DNA of 64,000 nucleotides from Pseudomonadota bacterium (GTDB taxonomy: Bacteria > Pseudomonadota > Alphaproteobacteria > Acetobacterales > Acetobacteraceae), in contig JAKBAD010000002.1 of NCBI GenBank assembly GCA_021809435.1, positions 510,042 through 574,041 of the forward strand, in the 5' to 3' direction. This document shows positions 28,986-38,227 of the stretch, piece by piece; position 1 is the first letter of the stretch, and the number at the start of each line of letters is the position of its first letter. A program made the position numbers and the translations under genes. Below the pieces are notes generated by a model. It did no database searches, was not told the DNA's origin, and worked only from the letters and a program-made list of their open reading frames with translations.

Positions 28986-29978
28986 TTAAACCGCGAGGCC
29001 GAGGCTGGCGGCTTTTTTGAGCGCCGCGGCACCAGCCGTTTCGGCGGCCGCGCCATTGTCGCCGAGCAGGGCGCTGGAGAGCGGCTTGGCCGCCACGACC
29101 GCACGGACGATCCAGTTTTTAGCCCAGCCCGAAATCAGCGCCTTGTTCTCTTCCGATTCGGCGGCCACGGTCTTGATGACCGAATCCGACCAGCGGGTTT
29201 CATCGGCCAGCCAGTCGCTCTGGAACTCGGTCAGCAGTGCCACGGCGGTGGCGGCGTCGGTCCAGGCGGCGTCGGCGTTCTTGTAGAAGAGGTTGTAGAA
29301 CACGGCGTTCACGCCCAGCACCTGGGCGGTGTAGAGGTGGAACCAGTCGCGCTCGACGAAGCTGTCTTCGATGAGCTTGCGGGTTTCCTGCCACATCGGA
29401 TCGGACAGCCAGGTCTGCTTGGCTTCATCGAGGGAGGTGCCGGTCTGGCCGTCGATCATCAGGCCGACGCGCGAATTGATCTGCGCCATGCCGAGATGGT
29501 CCATCGCGGAGAAGATGCAGGGCGCGGTGACCGCGGTGCCGTAGCCGCGCTGGCAGATTTCCGACATGTTCATGTTGGAACCCCAGTGCAGGTGGCGCAG
29601 CGGCAGCAGCCCGCGCTTGATCGCCCCGATCGCCCCACTGGAGGCCTTGGCGAGCATGCCGCGCTCCTCGACGAAGGTGAAATTGCGCTCGACCGCGGTG
29701 TTCATGTTTGACCGCGAGATATTGTAGGTGGCGTAGTAATATTGGCGCGGATCGAGCGGCTTGTACCAGTCGGCCATCTTCACCGCTGACTTGCCCAGAT
29801 CATAATGCCAGTATTCCGGCTCCCACAGCGGCTTGTAGTGGAAATTTTCGGTGGCCTGGATGTCGAGCGTGCCTTCGAGATAGCGCGAGGCGGGCTTGTC
29901 TTCGCCAAAGCGCCGCGCGATGTGGCTGAAGGTTTGCCGTTTTGGTTCCAGATTGATCGTCTTGATTTGTACGCTCAT
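28986..29978 (-). CDS. dmpL: Phenol hydroxylase beta subunit (P1)
   Basis: A 330-aa structural oxygenase subunit related to the alpha subunit but lacking iron ligands. It begins MSVQIKTINLEPKRQTFSHIARRFGEDKPASRYLEGT, the usual DmpL N-terminus, and shows WYKPLDPRQYYYATYNISR. AAGGAGGAAG precedes the ATG. A 65-bp gap separates it from dmpK. Confidence 0.95.
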   Translation of the reverse strand: MSVQIKTINLEPKRQTFSHIARRFGEDKPASRYLEGTLDIQATENFHYKPLWEPEYWHYDLGKSAVKMADWYKPLDPRQYYYATYNISRSNMNTAVERNFTFVEERGMLAKASSGAIGAIKRGLLPLRHLHWGSNMNMSEICQRGYGTAVTAPCIFSAMDHLGMAQINSRVGLMIDGQTGTSLDEAKQTWLSDPMWQETRKLIEDSFVERDWFHLYTAQVLGVNAVFYNLFYKNADAAWTDAATAVALLTEFQSDWLADETRWSDSVIKTVAAESEENKALISGWAKNWIVRAVVAAKPLSSALLGDNGAAAETAGAAALKKAASLGLAV

Positions 29979-30043
29979 GCTTCCTCCTTGCCGTGGCGCA
30001 CCGGCGCCCGGTTTGTTATCAGTTCAGCCAGGCCCGCGCGGCC

Positions 30044-30334
30044 TCAGTCTTCGATGCGGCGCAGCAATCCGGGGTGGCCGGCGCGCCAGGCCACACGGTC
30101 AACGTCGGCGGCGAGAGCGTCATCGGCCGGGAGAATGATTGCGCCCCGGGCGTCGCAGAATTCCTTCAACGCCTTGGGAGACAAAATCAGTTCCACGGCC
30201 AGGGTGCCATCACCCAGCGAATATTCGAATTCAACGTAACGCCCCAGCCTGGTGCCGAGAATACGGACATAGGCCTGAGGGGAATCGGGCGCACCAGATG
30301 CGCCACCCTCAGCCGGGGGATGCCGGCTTGCCAT
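30044..30334 (-). CDS. dmpK: Phenol hydroxylase assembly subunit P0
   Basis: 96 aa. Phenol hydroxylases begin with this small protein, which helps iron loading of the oxygenase and is not needed for turnover itself. Signature: YVRILGTRLGRYVEFEYSLGDGTLAVELILS. The first 18 residues are a variable Pro/Gly-rich extension. CAGGAGGATC lies at the proper distance before the ATG at 30334. First gene of dmpKLMNOP. Confidence 0.92.
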   Translation of the reverse strand: MASRHPPAEGGASGAPDSPQAYVRILGTRLGRYVEFEYSLGDGTLAVELILSPKALKEFCDARGAIILPADDALAADVDRVAWRAGHPGLLRRIED

Positions 30335-31060
30335 CTTGATTGATCCTCCTGCAGTGCGGGCCTGAAATTTTAAGCGGCCTCTATTACCTCTCAGAGCCTA
30401 GGAAACTTCCCTCCTTTCGTCAATCACAATTTCGAGATTTTTTTGGCGTCAAAAACGTCTCGTGGATGTGGGGTAAATTGAATTACGATATAATAATGTT
30501 ATTGATTTGACGGCAAACATATGTTTCAAGTTATTTTTTATAAAAACGAAAAATATTCTTGTTTTACCATAATTTTTTAAATTTCCCCGTGCGGCATCAC
30601 GATGTAACGACGACGTTCCGAGAAGTCCGATGCCAATCTTGTTTTTGTGTTTTTACCGAAACATTTTTTCCCCGTTAGTTACGTAGTCGATCAGCGGCAT
30701 TCGTCACCACGCGGCAGCACGGGCGCGCGGTGCTGGCGTGCCGTTGCGCAGCGTGCATATTGGTTTGCGGCAGATCGACGATCCTGTTTCCATTTCCCTC
30801 GCGCATAGCCAATTTATAGTGCGGGCCTGTGCCTGGGATTTGGTAAAGCAAGAGCCATGCCATACCAGATATGGCCGAATGTCTGGGGTTGCGCGGCACC
30901 GGGGTGGGCGCGGGTGATGTTTTGATCAAGGCGGCGGGTGCGCGCTTGCGGTTTTCATCAAGCTGCGGCGCAGCAAAGACGCCCTGCCGGGGGCGGTTTG
31001 GAAAAACGCTGGACAAGGAGGGAGGATTAACCGCAAATCCGTGCAGGCAGGAGGAAATGG
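30335..31060. other. AT-rich divergent control region of the phenol locus
   Basis: 726 bp between dmpK and the regulator. From about 30400 to 30670 base composition drops to strongly AT-rich, unlike anything else in the window. It includes a perfect 12-bp palindrome AAACATATGTTT (30515-30526). From 30680 on it returns to high GC and shows no convincing gene. AT-rich, bendable DNA fits an enhancer-type promoter. IHF, encoded in part by ihfB here, is a plausible partner. Confidence 0.7.
30395..30423 (-). promoter_or_regulatory. Candidate sigma-70-like promoter of dmpKLMNOP
   Basis: On the minus strand TTGACG (30418-30423) and TAGGCT (30395-30400) are separated by exactly 17 bp, predicting a start near 30388 and a ~54-nt leader to dmpK. 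The -35 matches 5/6; the -10 is only fair. A canonical -24/-12 element was expected from the regulator type but was not found. Confidence 0.35.
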
Positions 31061-32758
31061 ATGGATCGAAAATCCACCGACGAGGCGCTGGGGCGCCTGT
31101 CGCGGGGTGATGGCGCGGATTATGTGTCGCTGGTCGCTGATCTCTCGGCGCGGCTGCGGTTCTCGCCCAATGATGGGCAGATCTGGCTCGATGATCAGCG
31201 CATGCTGCTCATCCATCTCTCCTCGATGACCGCGCTACGCAAGGAGCTGATGGACAGCCTGGGCATGGACCAGGCGCGCGGGCTGCTGACCCGCATGGGC
31301 TATAATTCGGGCGTGCGCGATGCCCAGCTGGCCCGGCGCGTGCGCGCGAAAATGAGTTTCGACGAGGCGTTTCTGGTCGGGCCGCAATTGCATGGGCTGG
31401 AGGGGCAGGTTTCGGTCGAGCCGGTGACGTTTGAGTGGAATGTCGAGACCGGGCATTTTTTTGGCGAGTTCATCTGGCGCAATTCGGCCGAGGTTGAGTG
31501 TCATCTCCAGGCTTATGGTCTGGCCGCCGAGCCGGTGTGCTGGTCGCAGATTGGCTATGCCTCGGGCTATACCAGCGCGTTCATGGGCCGGCCGATTTTG
31601 TTCAGGGAGGTGGAATGCCGCGGGGCCGGCCATTCGCGGTGCCGGATCATCGGCAAGCCGGTGGAGGCGTGGGGGCCAGATGCCAGGGATGCCGCTTATG
31701 TGGGGCCGCTGACGCCGCCGCCGCGCACCGCCGACCTCGCCGCCGCGCCGGATTTGAAAAGCGGCACGGTGGGGGCGTCTTCAGGCTATGTTTCGGCCTG
31801 CCATTTGGTGGAGCGCGTGGCGCCGACCATGGCGACCGTGCTGTTTTTGGGCGAAACGGGCGTGGGCAAGGAAGTGTTCGCGCGGATGCTGCACACGGCC
31901 TCGCCACGCGCGGGCAAGCCGTTTGTGGCGGTGAACTGCGCGGCGATCCCTGAAACGCTGATCGAGGCGGAGCTGTTTGGCGTGGAGAAGGGCGCGTTTA
32001 CCGGCGCCCTGACCTCGCGCCCCGGACGGTTTGAGCGCGCCAATGGCGGCACGCTGTTTTTGGATGAGGTGGGCACGCTGAGCCTGACCGCCCAGGGCAA
32101 ACTGCTGCGCGCGCTGCAGGAGGGCGAGATTGAGCGCGTGGGCGACACCACGACGCGCAAGGTGGATGTGCGGGTGATTGCCGCCACCAACGTGCCGCTG
32201 CGCGAGGAAGTGCGCGCCGGACGGTTCCGCGATGATCTCTATTTCCGGCTCAATGTGTTTCCCATCGAGCTGCCGCCGCTCAGGGAACGGCGCGATGACA
32301 TTCCGCTGCTGATGAACCATTTTCTGCGCCGCTTCTGCGACCGCCACGGACGCCACCTGACCGGCTTTACCGAACGCGCGGTGGACCGGCTGATGACTTA
32401 CCGGTTTCCGGGTAATATCCGCGAGCTGGAGAACATGATCGAGCGGGCGGTGATTTTGGCGCCCGAGCAGGCGCCTATCGATGTTGGGCATTTATTCTCG
32501 CTGGCTGACCAGATCGAGAGCCCGTTTTACGGGATTATGGAGGATGGGCAGCTGGCGCTGGGCGGGATGAAGCCGGCCACCGGCCCGGCCAGCCAGATTG
32601 TGAACGACCTGCTCGCCGGGCCGCTGAACCTGGAGCAGTTCGAGGAGCAGCTGATTGCCCAGGCGGTGGACCGGGCCGGCGGCAATTTGACGCTGGCCGC
32701 CAAGATGCTGGGACTGACCCGCGCGCAGCTTGCCTATCGCTACCGCCAGCGCCATTAG
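31061..32758 (+). CDS. dmpR: Sigma-54-dependent phenol-sensing activator, DmpR/MopR type
   Basis: 565 aa. Residues ~25-200 are the XylR_N plus V4R sensor. H111 and W139 align in spacing with the phenol-binding His/Trp of MopR, and C160, E183, C186 and C194 with its zinc site. The AAA+ domain follows: Walker A GETGVGKE (264-271), the sigma-54 loop GAFTGA (311-316) and Walker B LFLDEVG. A Fis-type HTH lies at the C-terminus ([21 protein letters not shown]). GCAGGAGGAA precedes the ATG at 31061. Divergent from the phenol hydroxylase operon it should activate. Confidence 0.93.
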   Translation: MDRKSTDEALGRLSRGDGADYVSLVADLSARLRFSPNDGQIWLDDQRMLLIHLSSMTALRKELMDSLGMDQARGLLTRMGYNSGVRDAQLARRVRAKMSFDEAFLVGPQLHGLEGQVSVEPVTFEWNVETGHFFGEFIWRNSAEVECHLQAYGLAAEPVCWSQIGYASGYTSAFMGRPILFREVECRGAGHSRCRIIGKPVEAWGPDARDAAYVGPLTPPPRTADLAAAPDLKSGTVGASSGYVSACHLVERVAPTMATVLFLGETGVGKEVFARMLHTASPRAGKPFVAVNCAAIPETLIEAELFGVEKGAFTGALTSRPGRFERANGGTLFLDEVGTLSLTAQGKLLRALQEGEIERVGDTTTRKVDVRVIAATNVPLREEVRAGRFRDDLYFRLNVFPIELPPLRERRDDIPLLMNHFLRRFCDRHGRHLTGFTERAVDRLMTYRFPGNIRELENMIERAVILAPEQAPIDVGHLFSLADQIESPFYGIMEDGQLALGGMKPATGPASQIVNDLLAGPLNLEQFEEQLIAQAVDRAGGNLTLAAKMLGLTRAQLAYRYRQRH

Positions 32759-32786
32759 ACCTTGGGGCTGTTCGGGGGCGTTGGGC

Positions 32787-34961
32787 ATGAGGCGGGGGCT
32801 GGTTTGGGTGGTGGCGGCGCTGTGCGGGCTGGGCGCGGCCCGGGCGGAGACGCCTGACCAGCGTGCCAGCGCGCTGGTGGCCAAGCTGACACTGGACCAG
32901 GAGCTGACGCTGCTGCACGGCAATTTCGCCCTGCGCGCCTATGATGCCGCTTATGGCCTGCCGCCCGCGCCACCCGTGCCGGGCGCGTTGGGCTCGGCGG
33001 GCTATGTGGCGGGGATTCCAGCGCTGGGCATTCCGGCCTTGCAGGAGGTGGATGGCGGGCTTGGCGTTTCGGTGCCGCCCGATGCGGAGGATGGCAAGGG
33101 CAGTACCGCCCTGCCCTCGAGCTTGGCGCTGGCCGCCGGCTTTGACCCCCGCATGGCCTATGAGGCGGGCGCCATGATGGGGCGCGAGGCGTTCGATCGC
33201 GGCTTTAATGTGCTGCTGGCGGGGGGCGTGAACCTGACCCGCGACCCCAGGGGCGGGCGCAATTATGAATATCTGGGCGAGGACCCGCTCTTGGCGGGCA
33301 CGCTGGATGGCGCGCTGATCCACGGTGTGCAGGACCAGCATGTGCTGGCGACGCTCAAGCATTTCGCCATGAATGACCAGGAGACCAACCGGCAATTCGA
33401 CAATGCGCTGATCGGGGAGGCGGCGTTTCGGGAATCGGACGGGTTGGCTTTTGAGATCGCGCTGGAGACCGGCCACCCAATGGCGGTGATGTGCGCCTAT
33501 AACCAGGTGAACGGGCAGTATGCCTGCGCCAACCACCATTTGCTCGATGATGTGCTGAGGCGGGATTGGGGGTTTGACGGGTTTGTGATGTCGGATTGGG
33601 GGGCGGTGCATTCGGCGCTCGATATCAATGCCGGGCTCGACCAGGAATCGGGGCAGGAGTTCGACCCGGTGACCTATTTTTCGACCCCTCTCAGCGTGGC
33701 GCTCAGCCAGGGGTTGGTGACACGGGCGCGGGTGGATGAGGCGGTGCGGCGGATTTTGCGGGCCGAGCTCACGGTTGGGCTGATGGACCACCCGCCCGTG
33801 CGACAGCCAATTGATTTCGCCGCCGATGGCGCGGTGGCGGCGCAGGAGGAAGCGCAAGGGCTGGTGCTGCTGAAAAATCACCGGCTGCTGCCGCTCTCAC
33901 CCGCCATCCGGCGGATTGCGGTGATTGGCGGCGATGCCAATACGGGGGTGATGTCGGGGGGGGGATCTTCGGATGTGGTGCCCAAGACCCTGCCCCAGCT
34001 TTTGCCCGTGGTACAGATGGGCGAGGGGCTGGCCGGGCGTTACACCAGGGCCATTCTCGACCCCGACCCGCCGCTGAGCGAGATTGAGCGCCAGGCGCCC
34101 GGCGCGGTGGTGCGGTATGACCCCGGGCTCTACCCCGGCGCGGCCGCGCGGCTGGCCAAATGGGCGGATGTGGTGGTGGTGTTCGCGCCCAAATGGGAAA
34201 CCGAGAGCCAGGATGTGCCCGACCTCTCGCTGCCCGGCGGCGAGGATGCGCTGATCGCGGCGGTGGCGGCGGCCAACCCGCGCACGGTGGTGGTGCTGGA
34301 AACCGGCAACCCGGTGCTGATGCCTTGGCTGCCAAACGTGCGCGCGGTGGTGGAGGCGTGGTATCCGGGCGCGGAAGGGGGCAAGGCGATTGCCGGGGCC
34401 TTGTTTGGGACGATTGATCCCTCGGGGCATCTGCCCATGAGTTTTCCAGCGAACACCGCGGAGTTGCCCAGGCCGGTGGTGCCGGGACAGGATGCCGCGC
34501 CAGGGCAGATCACGCCGGTTGATTATAATATCGAGGGGGCGGAGGTGGGCTATAAATGGTTCAGCGCCCGCCATTTGCCGGTGCTGTTCCCGTTTGGGTT
34601 CGGGCTGTCTTATACCCGCTTCAGCTTCACGCATCTCAGCCACGGGCCGGGGCTGACGGTGTCGTTCGATGTGGGCAATGACGGCAAGGTGGCCGGGGCG
34701 ACCGTGGCGCAGCTCTACCTTAGCGCCCGCAACGGCGTGGCGATGGAGCGGCTGGTGGGGTTTGCGCGCGTGGCGCTGGCGCCCGGCGAAACGCGGCATG
34801 TGGTGCTGACGATCGACCCCCGGCTGCTGGCCGATTTTAATGTGGCGGGAGATGACTGGGTGATGCCGGGCGGGGTTTATCGTTTCGGGCTGGGCGACTC
34901 GGCGGCGGACCTGACAGAGAGCTTGACGGCGCGCCTGCCCGCGCAGCATGTGGCACCGTGA
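32787..34961 (+). CDS. Periplasmic beta-glucosidase, glycoside hydrolase family 3
   Basis: 724 aa. Signal peptide MRRGLVWVVAALCGLGAARA with cleavage before ETPDQ. GH3 N-terminal domain with LKHFAMNDQETNR and the nucleophile Asp in GFVMSDWGAVHS near residue 270. The GH3_C domain and a fibronectin-III-like C-terminus (TVAQLYLS...ERLVGFARVALAPGETRHV) follow. Likely releases glucose from beta-glucosides or cello-oligosaccharides in the periplasm. The ATG at 32787 lies 28 nt after the regulator stop; the sugar permease downstream suggests joint function. Confidence 0.9.
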   Translation: MRRGLVWVVAALCGLGAARAETPDQRASALVAKLTLDQELTLLHGNFALRAYDAAYGLPPAPPVPGALGSAGYVAGIPALGIPALQEVDGGLGVSVPPDAEDGKGSTALPSSLALAAGFDPRMAYEAGAMMGREAFDRGFNVLLAGGVNLTRDPRGGRNYEYLGEDPLLAGTLDGALIHGVQDQHVLATLKHFAMNDQETNRQFDNALIGEAAFRESDGLAFEIALETGHPMAVMCAYNQVNGQYACANHHLLDDVLRRDWGFDGFVMSDWGAVHSALDINAGLDQESGQEFDPVTYFSTPLSVALSQGLVTRARVDEAVRRILRAELTVGLMDHPPVRQPIDFAADGAVAAQEEAQGLVLLKNHRLLPLSPAIRRIAVIGGDANTGVMSGGGSSDVVPKTLPQLLPVVQMGEGLAGRYTRAILDPDPPLSEIERQAPGAVVRYDPGLYPGAAARLAKWADVVVVFAPKWETESQDVPDLSLPGGEDALIAAVAAANPRTVVVLETGNPVLMPWLPNVRAVVEAWYPGAEGGKAIAGALFGTIDPSGHLPMSFPANTAELPRPVVPGQDAAPGQITPVDYNIEGAEVGYKWFSARHLPVLFPFGFGLSYTRFSFTHLSHGPGLTVSFDVGNDGKVAGATVAQLYLSARNGVAMERLVGFARVALAPGETRHVVLTIDPRLLADFNVAGDDWVMPGGVYRFGLGDSAADLTESLTARLPAQHVAP

Positions 34962-34968
34962 AACTGGG

Positions 34969-35093
34969 GTCCCGATTCCGAGACCCATAGGATTTCAGAA
35001 TCACAGTGGACACTTGAAAAATCAATAAGCTAGTGTGATTCAGCTGCAGAAATAGCGATATGGAATATCGCTATTTCTGAACCATCACACGAG
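34969..35093. repeat. Two-hairpin intergenic repeat, copy 2
   Basis: Hairpin A is degraded (GATTC...GAATC core, about 10 of 13 pairs kept). Spacer AAAATCAATAAG is identical to copy 1. Hairpin B (35030-35093) has a near-perfect stem AGAAATAGCGATAT / ATATCGCTATTTCT. Relative to copy 1 a C-G pair is replaced by A-T on both arms, a compensatory change. The right end reads CACACGAG instead of CACACTAG and supplies part of the ribosome binding site of the gene at 35107. Confidence 0.85.
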
Positions 35094-35106
35094 GGAGCGA
35101 GACCAA

Positions 35107-36441
35107 ATGGCCATGAACATGCAGACACAGGCGCCCGCCGCCGGCGCCACCGCACAGGCCGGGCGCGGTATGGTGGGGCTGGTGGTGACCTTGTTCTTCG
35201 CCTGGGGGTTCGTGACCGTGCTCAACGACCCGCTGATCGCCAAGCTCAAGGGGTTGTTCGCGCTGAATTACACCGAGGCGATGCTGACCCAGTTCGCGTT
35301 CTTTCTGGGCTATTTCGTGGTCTCGGCGCCGGCGGGAGCGATTATCGGGCGGTTTGGGTATGTGCGCTCCATCGCGCTGGGGCTGGCGATCATGGCGGCG
35401 GGGTATCTGGGCTTCGCGCCGGCCGCGCGCGCGGCCTCGTTCCCCGGCTTTCTGGTGGCGCTGTTCTTTGTCGCCGGCGGCATCACCATTTTGCAGGTGG
35501 CGGCCAATCCTTACATCGCCGTGCTGGGCTCGGCCGCGACCTCGCATTCTCGCCTGACGCTGGCGCAGGCGTTTAATTCATTCGGCACCTTCGTGGGGCC
35601 GTTCATCGGCTCGCTGTTCATTTTGCAAAATGGCGTGGCCTCGCCGAATTTTTCCGACCCCGTGGCTCTGGCCGCCGCGCGCGTGCAGGAGGCCGAGATC
35701 GTGCAGCGGCCGTTTCTGGTGCTGGCCGCCATTTTGGTGCTGTTCGCGGCGCTGTTCTGGGCGCTGCGCAACGCGCCGGGGCCGCGCGCCCATGCCCACA
35801 GCCCCAACCCCTTCCGCCGCGACCTGCTGGGCAAGCCGCGCCTGATGTTTGGGGTGGTTTGTATTTTTGTCTATGTCGGGGCCGAGGTGTCGATCGGCTC
35901 GGGCCTGACCAATTATCTCATGCAGCCCTCGGTGCTGGGCACGCAGGCGGCCCAGTTGGGGGTGCGCGTGGCGGCGTGGTTTGGGCGGGCCAACGCCTTT
36001 AACGCCGCGCAGATGGCGGGCATGTTGGTGAGCGTTTATTGGGGGCTGGCGATGGTCGGGCGGTTTTTGGGCTCATTTGCCCTGGCGCGCGTGACACCGG
36101 GCAAAATGCTGGCCTTTAACGCCCTGATGGCGGGGGCGCTGGCGCTGACCTCGGGCTTAAGCCTGGGCGTGGTGGCCGCCGTGGCGGTGCTGGCCGTGGG
36201 GCTGGCTAACTCGATCATGTTTCCGACCATCTTCACCCTGGCGCTCGAGGGGCTGGGCGATGAGACGCCCAATGGCTCGGCGCTGCTGTGCATGGCTATT
36301 GTTGGCGGGGCGATTGTGCCGGTGATTTACGGCAAGGCGGCCGATATGATGGGGCTGGCCCATGCGCTGGTGGTGCCGGTGGTTTGTTATCTGATCATCG
36401 CGGCCTATGGGTTGAAGACCGCCCGCGGCCTGGCCAACTGA
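35107..36441 (+). CDS. FucP/GluP-type sugar:proton symporter (MFS)
   Basis: 444 aa with about 12 membrane helices. Early FFAWGFVTVLNDPLIAKLKGLFALNYTEAMLTQFAFFLGYFV and QVAANPYIAVLG are signatures of the fucose permease / glucose-galactose transporter branch. It probably imports glucose or galactose released by the adjacent beta-glucosidase (inference). GAGGGAG lies 9 nt before the ATG, formed partly by the repeat element that ends at 35093. Confidence 0.88.
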   Translation: MAMNMQTQAPAAGATAQAGRGMVGLVVTLFFAWGFVTVLNDPLIAKLKGLFALNYTEAMLTQFAFFLGYFVVSAPAGAIIGRFGYVRSIALGLAIMAAGYLGFAPAARAASFPGFLVALFFVAGGITILQVAANPYIAVLGSAATSHSRLTLAQAFNSFGTFVGPFIGSLFILQNGVASPNFSDPVALAAARVQEAEIVQRPFLVLAAILVLFAALFWALRNAPGPRAHAHSPNPFRRDLLGKPRLMFGVVCIFVYVGAEVSIGSGLTNYLMQPSVLGTQAAQLGVRVAAWFGRANAFNAAQMAGMLVSVYWGLAMVGRFLGSFALARVTPGKMLAFNALMAGALALTSGLSLGVVAAVAVLAVGLANSIMFPTIFTLALEGLGDETPNGSALLCMAIVGGAIVPVIYGKAADMMGLAHALVVPVVCYLIIAAYGLKTARGLAN

Positions 36442-36448
36442 GGCCGCG

Positions 36449-36973
36449 ATGAAGCTGTTCATGGTGGTGGTTGGCGGCGACTGCAAGACTTCGAACGTTG
36501 AGCTGCATGATGTGCGCTTTTGCGTGGCCGGGCGGATTGAGGATTGTTACGGCGAGCTGCACCGGCAATGGTGGGGCGAGCCGGAAAGTCTGCATCTGGA
36601 CGGCTATGCGGAACTGACCCAGGCGGATGGGTTTGATATACGCCTGGAACCGGGCGCGGCGGCGCTGAGCGATCCGCGGCTCTATTTTGTCAATCTTGGT
36701 GGGTATATCTCAGGTTTTTTTGGCGAGGCGCATGAGAACCTGCTCATTGTCGCCGCCACTGCCAAGGCGGCCGTGGCCAAGGCGATGGCGCGCGTGCAAG
36801 GCTGGCAGCAGCCGCATAAGGATAATGTGTTTCAGTTTGACAAGGCGCTCGATGTGAGCGCGCAGCTGGAGCGTCTGGGGCTGAAGCTGGTGCTGCGCGA
36901 GGCCGGCGAGACCCGATCGCTGGATATTTCACTCGGTTATGTGCCGATCGGGCATCTGGCCCCGAAAAAGTGA
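36449..36973 (+). CDS. DUF1543 domain protein
   Basis: 174 aa. It matches the DUF1543 pattern: MKLFMVVVGGDCKTSNVELHDVRFCVAGRIEDCY, then LYFVNLGGY and a C-terminal half-repeat (HKDNVFQFDKALDVS). Function unknown; no catalytic motif or membrane segment. It begins 7 nt after the permease and its stop abuts the convergent tag stop (shared TGATCA). Confidence 0.8.
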   Translation: MKLFMVVVGGDCKTSNVELHDVRFCVAGRIEDCYGELHRQWWGEPESLHLDGYAELTQADGFDIRLEPGAAALSDPRLYFVNLGGYISGFFGEAHENLLIVAATAKAAVAKAMARVQGWQQPHKDNVFQFDKALDVSAQLERLGLKLVLREAGETRSLDISLGYVPIGHLAPKK

Positions 36974-37561
36974 TCAGGCCGGTTTGGTGAAGGCCGCGCG
37001 CGCCTGTTCGACCGCCGGGCGGATGGCGCAGCTGGGTGCGTGATCGTTGACCAGCCCCATGGATTGCATGAAGGCATAAGAGGTGGTGGGGCCGATGAAG
37101 GCCCAGCCGCGTTTTTTGAGCGCGTTGGCCAGATCTTTCGCGGCTTGCTGGCCGGCGCCGGCGCCGGATGGCGCGAAACCCCAGAGGAAACGGGCCAGGG
37201 AGCCGGCTTCGGCGACCAGCGCGCACGCGCGTTTGGCGTTGTTGATCACGGCCTCGATTTTGCCGCGGTGGCGGATGATGCCTTTATCGGCGAGCAGACG
37301 GGTGATGTCGGCCTCGGTGAATTCGGCCATCTGGTAAAAATCGAACCCGGCGAAGGCGGCGCGGAAATTCTCGCGTTTTTCAAGGATGGTGCGCCAGCTC
37401 AGGCCGGACTGGAAACTCTCGAGGCAGAGTTTTTCGAACAGATGCCGGTCATCGGCGACGGGGAAGCCCCATTCGGTGTCGTGGTAGCGCAGATATTGCG
37501 CGGTGGCGGTGCACCAGGCGCAGCGGGGCAGGCCGTCGGGGCCCGGGGATGTGCCCGACAT
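36974..37561 (-). CDS. tag: DNA-3-methyladenine glycosylase I
   Basis: A 195-aa HhH-superfamily glycosylase that excises 3-methyladenine. Family features are RCAWCTATAQYLRYHDTEWGFP, ESFQSGLSWRTILEKRENFR, IIRHRGKIEAVINNA and KKRGWAFIGPTTSYAFMQSMGLVNDH. The zinc ligands (N-terminal Cys and His, C-terminal His and Cys in NDHAPSC) appear conserved. Convergent with DUF1543, monocistronic. Confidence 0.95.
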   Translation of the reverse strand: MSGTSPGPDGLPRCAWCTATAQYLRYHDTEWGFPVADDRHLFEKLCLESFQSGLSWRTILEKRENFRAAFAGFDFYQMAEFTEADITRLLADKGIIRHRGKIEAVINNAKRACALVAEAGSLARFLWGFAPSGAGAGQQAAKDLANALKKRGWAFIGPTTSYAFMQSMGLVNDHAPSCAIRPAVEQARAAFTKPA

Positions 37562-37688
37562 TGGGGGCTCCTGTTCAGGTTCGCGAGCGCCAGGCTAGCG
37601 CCGGGAGTGCATAAAACCAATCGACGCGAGCGCCAAATGCGCTAGCATGGGCGGGCCGGGGCGTGGGCGCCGCGCGCCGGGCTGAATC

Positions 37689-37712
37689 ACAACGAAAACC
37701 ACAACGAAAACC
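37689..37712. repeat. 12-bp tandem duplication upstream of GFA gene
   Basis: ACAACGAAAACC occurs twice in direct tandem, 17 nt before the gene at 37730. It is a small duplication in the leader; a regulatory effect is possible but unproven. Confidence 0.7.
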
Positions 37713-37729
37713 AAACGGAGGACCCCGAG

Positions 37730-38146
37730 ATGAATCTACCCCTTACCGGTGGCTGCGCCTGCGGGCAGGTGCGCTATGAATGCAGCGCCGAGCCCTTGTT
37801 CACCGCCCATTGCCATTGCCGCGACTGCCAAAAAGCGGGCGGCGGGCAAATGAGCACGGTGAGCGGCGTGCCGAGCGCCGCCATGCGGCTGGTGCAGGGC
37901 GAAACCACGTCGTTTCATTATGCGGGCAGCAGCGGCAAGGGGATTGACCGGCATTTTTGCGCCACCTGCGGGGCACGGCTGTTCAGCGACCATGCGGGCG
38001 CCATGCCGGGGGTGACGTTCATTGCGGTGGGTAATCTCGACGAGCCGGCGCGGGTAACGCCGCAGATGCATATTTTCACCGCCAGCGCCCAGCCCTGGGC
38101 CACCATTCCACCCGATATGCCGCAATTTCCAGGTATGCCGGGATAG
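37730..38146 (+). CDS. GFA-family zinc protein
   Basis: 138 aa with the GFA (glutathione-dependent formaldehyde-activating-like, Mss4-like) zinc sites: GGCACGQVRYEC, CHCRDCQKAGGGQ and FCATCGARLF. The family name is historical; most members have no proven formaldehyde activity. CGGAGG lies before the ATG. It stands alone between tag and the Lon-like gene. Confidence 0.88.
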   Translation: MNLPLTGGCACGQVRYECSAEPLFTAHCHCRDCQKAGGGQMSTVSGVPSAAMRLVQGETTSFHYAGSSGKGIDRHFCATCGARLFSDHAGAMPGVTFIAVGNLDEPARVTPQMHIFTASAQPWATIPPDMPQFPGMPG

Positions 38147-38227
38147 AGCGCGCCACCCGCGCGATGCCCTTGGGCGGGAGAATGGGGCAAGGCTGGTATG
38201 GTGGCGCGCGCGGGCGTGGCGGTGAAG

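Noticed and set aside
30620-30636. Minus-strand TTGGCATCGGACTTCTC as a sigma-54 promoter for the phenol hydroxylase
   Set aside because: The -24 half fits but the invariant GC of the -12 half is CT, and it would leave a leader of about 280 nt; not strong enough to call.
30675-31016. 113-aa minus-strand frame in the dmpK-dmpR gap
   Set aside because: No ribosome binding site, no similarity and low-complexity composition; it lies in the leader of the regulator.
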